64,000 nt of DNA, taken from the NCBI GenBank assembly GCA_029641185.1, contig JAPWGK010000014.1:1178001-1242000 (forward strand), read 5' to 3'. Below, piece after piece: positions 60,640 through 64,000 of this stretch. The stretch comes from Pseudofabraea citricarpa. Lineage: Eukaryota; Ascomycota; Leotiomycetes; Helotiales; Dermateaceae. How positions within the stretch are numbered: position 1 is the stretch's first letter; each line of letters begins with the position of its first letter. The notes beneath the pieces are model-generated. The model saw nothing but the letters and a program-made list of their open reading frames with translations, was not told the DNA's origin and did no database searches. A program made the position numbers and the translations under genes.

Positions 60640-61095
60640 ATCTAAGTTATTACTTAGATTATTATCTGATTTACTAGCTAACTTATTAGTTAATTTATCG
60701 TCTAGATTATTATCTAACTTATTAGCTAACTTATTATCTAGTTTATTATCATTTAGTTTATTATTTAACTTACTTAACTTACTAGGTAATTTACCTAACT
60801 TATTAGCTAATTTATTATCTAATTTATTATCGTCTAATATATTAGCTAATTTACTTAACTTATTAGCTAACTTATTATTTAGTTTATTATCGTATAATTT
60901 ATTATCTAATATATCTAACTTATTAGCTAATTTATCTAACTTATTAGTTAACTTATCGTTTAGTTTATTATTATCTAGTTTATTATCTAATTTACTAACT
61001 AACTTATCGTCTAGTTTATTATTTAATTTACTTAATTTACTAGTTAACTTATTATCTACTTTATTTAACTTATTAGCTAATTTATTATATAATTT
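60640..61095. repeat. Degenerate 12-bp minisatellite
   Basis: Words such as TTATTAGCTAAC, TTATTATCTAAT, TTATCGTCTAGT and TTACTTAAC alternate for about 450 bp. Unit length is mostly 12 bp with 3-9 bp slips. Confidence 0.75.
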
Positions 61096-62766
61096 AATAT
61101 TCGAGTTAAAAGAATTATTATTATTATTAATAAATTATTTTTATTTCCGATTATATATTATTACTATTAGGTACGTATAATATATCTTTAGTAATAATAT
61201 AAGTAAGAGATCTTAAGATAATTTAATAGCTATTATTTTAGGGTAAATATTAAGTTTAATATCTAGTTAATTAATTCTTTAGGCTAAGAGAACGATTATA
61301 TACTAGTAATTATTTAATCTAACCTTTATATTTATATTACCTAGTATCTAATATATAATTTAATATTATTTTTTATTAAAGCTAATATCTAACTTAAAAG
61401 AATCTATTAATATATCTTTAAAGATTTTAAAATTAAGATTAATAATAGTTAAATTCTCTAATAACTTACCCTAGCTACTAGAGGCTATAAACGTTAATAA
61501 GATATTATAATATAAAGAGGAAGTCGGAAGTATTTTATTAGTAACTTTTACGCTTATTATTTAAATTAAAGTAAGTATAAGAGGAATTAAAAAACTTACT
61601 AGTAATAATAAGAAGGCCGAATATTAATTATATATAAGAGTACTAGGAGTAATAAGAGACTTAGTTCGATTTAGTCGACTTAATATTCGCTTATAATTAA
61701 ATATAATTTATTTTATATAACTTTATATAATACTTTTAACTTATTTTAGGTTTATTATATTAATCTAAGACTAATTATATTATAACTCGAAGGTATTTTT
61801 AAGTACTCGAGTAATTTATAATAGCTTATTATAAATTAGGTTATTTTTATACGTATATATAAATTAGTTAATAGATTTAATATTAGTTATTATTTTAAGT
61901 TAAGTAAATAAGTCGGATTTACTTATTATATTATAAAGCCTTAAGCCTAAGATTAATAACTTATTATTTAGGTTTTAGTTTTTTATTAGTCTAATATTAT
62001 ATTATATAATATATTAGTCTAGGGCTAGAAGAGTTAACTATTAAAAGCCTAAGAACGATATTATATTAAACGCGTATAATAGATAAAAAGTTAAAATAAA
62101 GAAAGTAAAGCTTTTAAGTTATACCTAAGAATAAGATAAATAATAAAAAGTTATACTTATTATTATATACTAATAAAAGATATAAAATAAAAGGTATTTT
62201 ACGCTTATAATAATATATAAATCGAATAATAAAAGAAATTAAAAGTAAAAGAAAAAAAGAAAAAGATTTTTTTATAAGATTATTTATCTTAGGTAAAATA
62301 ACCGGCTAATAATAAGAAGTAAAACTATTAAATAACTAGCTAATATAAGGTAACTATAATTATTATATATATTTTATTATCTTAATTATAAGACTTCTTT
62401 TAAAAGTATATAATAAGATATAAGTTCTTAAAAATTATAATAAATAAAATATTACACGTACGCGTCTTAGGAAAGTTATTTATAAAAATCTAATATAAGC
62501 TTTAATAGTAATAAATCGAATTATAATACTTATAATAAGAGACACGAAGATAATTAATATAAATACGAAAGTTATAATTATAATATTAAGCTATAACTTA
62601 AGAGCTAAACTAAGTTTATATTAGCGCTTTTATTATTAAAATAAGAAACTTATAGTTAATAATAATAAAATAACCTAAGATAATAATAAATATAAGTAAT
62701 AAAAATAAGAGAAAAGCTCTTATAACCTACTAGGAAGTTAAAGTAAAAGAATAAAAAGAATAATTA

Positions 62767-62841
62767 AATATTATAGTATAAGACTAAAAAGACTTTAATA
62801 TAAACTTCTACTAGGTATTATACTAGAGAGTTATAAAAGAG
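62767..62841 (+). repeat. Dispersed 75-bp family, copy B
   Basis: Aligns to copies A and C. Reads CTACTAGGTATTATACTAGA where copy A has CTACTAAGTATTATATTAAA; the differences are G/A and C/T. Confidence 0.75.
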
Positions 62842-63008
62842 ATTATAGCTAGAGTAAAAGAGAAAGATAATCGTCTAGATTATATAAAAGTAAGAAATAT
62901 ATTTTAACTCGATTAAGATAATTATAGATATATTATTTTAACTCGGTTAATATAATTATAAAAATAATACTTTAACTTAGTTATAATAATTATAAAAATA
63001 AGAATAAG

Positions 63009-63083
63009 AATATTATAGTATAAGACTAAGAAGACTTTAATATAAACTTTTACTAGGTATTATACTAGGGAGCTATAAAAGTA
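63009..63083 (+). repeat. Dispersed 75-bp family, copy C
   Basis: Aligns to copies A and B with transitions (TACTAGGGAGCTATAAAA is the least mutated version). About 242 bp downstream of copy B in the same orientation. Confidence 0.75.
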
Positions 63084-64000
63084 AAATAATATATAAATAA
63101 GAGAGGATAATAAGGATATTATTTATTTGGTTTAGGTATTATAATTATAGTTATAGGTTAGATTACCTAAGTTACGTTTTAATCTTAATAATTTTAGTAT
63201 TAGTATTTTACCTAATAAATAATATCTTTTATATTATTTTATATATATAATAACTCGTCTTTATATATAATTTATCTAATAATATCTAATAAGAAATTAT
63301 ATCTAACTTAATTTAATACTTTTAATATAATAAATAATATTAGAATCTTAGTAATATAATATAATATATAGTTTTATTTATAATATATTAAAAGATTATA
63401 AATCTTTTAGTTATATAACCGATCGTAGATATAAACGGCTAATAATTTATAGAAAAAGATTACTAAACTACCTAGAATAAAGATAACTTTAATAATAATA
63501 TATTATCTTACACTTTAGCTAATTATATATATAATAATACTTTAAGATTATAATTAATTCTACTAATATATATATTAGGGCTCTCTCTTATAGAAAATAT
63601 TCTTACTAGTAGTAATTCCTTTAATTTATAAACGACTTTATTTAAGGACCTTAATAGTTAGATAAATAATAATATATAAAATAAAAGTAATATAAAAGAT
63701 AAAGAATTATAGGATAAAAAGTATATAAATAAGTAATTCTTTCTTTAAGATTAGTTATACGCTCCTATAATAATAATATCTTCTAGAATTAATAGTTTTA
63801 AGAAGATAACTAGAAAGTAGGCTAATAAACTTATAGATCTAAGAATAATTATTAGTAAAAATATTCTAATAACTCCTCTTATATTAGATATTAAAAACCC
63901 TTAGGTATTATTTAAAACCTAGACTAATTATACGCTTATTATATAATAATTATAAGCTAGCTATATAAAAGGGAATATATTAGACTTTTTTAAGGACCTA

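Larger units (their letters stand above)
46930..64000. repeat. RIP-mutated AT-rich block (17 kb, continues past the window)
   Basis: From about 46,930 the sequence is almost wholly A and T. CpA and TpG are very rare while TpA is everywhere; the surviving C is mostly in CpT, CpG or CpC. That is the footprint of repeat-induced point mutation (CpA to TpA on both strands) in ascomycetes. Stops occur in every frame every few codons, and the only longer frame (near 48485) is a tandem-repeat artefact without an ATG. Internal direct, tandem and dispersed repeats (listed separately) show that the block was built from repeated DNA. Ancestral element families are no longer readable by eye. Confidence 0.9.

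Noticed and set aside
46930..64000. Possibility that the AT-rich block is mitochondrial DNA or a mitochondrial insertion
   Set aside because: No tRNA, rRNA or respiratory-gene sequence seen; the CpA/TpG loss and repeat structure fit RIP.
46930..64000. CRISPR-like arrays (regular repeats in the AT block)
   Set aside because: Repeats are contiguous without unique spacers and the host is eukaryotic; ordinary tandem satellites.

Overview
The window looks like nuclear DNA of a filamentous ascomycete. Nearly every gene is split by short GT-AG introns of about 50-70 bp with CTNAY-like branch points. The gene set (Bck1-type MAPKKK, eIF3k, Dfg5/GH76, Utp22, Smc6) is typical of moulds. The AT-rich block shows the footprint of repeat-induced point mutation (RIP). 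A leotiomycete (Helotiales-like) host is my best guess from overall style; the class is inference.

Bases 1-44,400 are ordinary gene-dense euchromatin. In order: a cut-off APH-fold kinase-like gene (1-1078, -); TAN1 tRNA acetylation cofactor (-); pyruvate decarboxylase (-); a very long BCK1-type MAPKKK (+); TSR4/PDCD2-family ribosome-assembly factor (+); eIF3k (-); UTP22 (-); cystathionine gamma-synthase (+); SMC6 (+); a three-RRM Gbp2-like SR/RGG protein (+); a Cys-rich unknown protein (+); SRP14 (-); SGD1/NOM1 (+); an aldo-keto reductase (+); an amidase-signature protein (+); a GPI-anchored GH76 (Dfg5/Dcw1) protein (-). I reconstructed exon structures by hand; for the recognised genes the summed exon lengths are multiples of three and give full-length proteins. 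Several genes serve translation (TAN1, TSR4, eIF3k, UTP22, SRP14, SGD1), and two of these sit at short divergent promoters (UTP22/STR2-like, SRP14/SGD1).

Bases 44,400-46,930 are a transition zone. It holds a 367-bp element with 71-bp terminal inverted repeats (45305-45671), which I read as a MITE-like DNA transposon, and one small unrecognised two-exon gene (46002-46714).

From about 46,930 to the end (17 kb) composition changes abruptly to extremely AT-rich sequence with very few CpA/TpG and very many TpA. There is no credible gene. The block contains a 316-bp direct repeat pair differing mostly by transitions, several tandem arrays (36, 42, 72, 84, 38/37 and about 12 bp units) and a dispersed 75-bp family. 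It is a heavily RIP-mutated repeat block, possibly the edge of a centromere, pericentromere or subtelomere. No tRNA, rRNA, CRISPR array or telomere repeat was seen.
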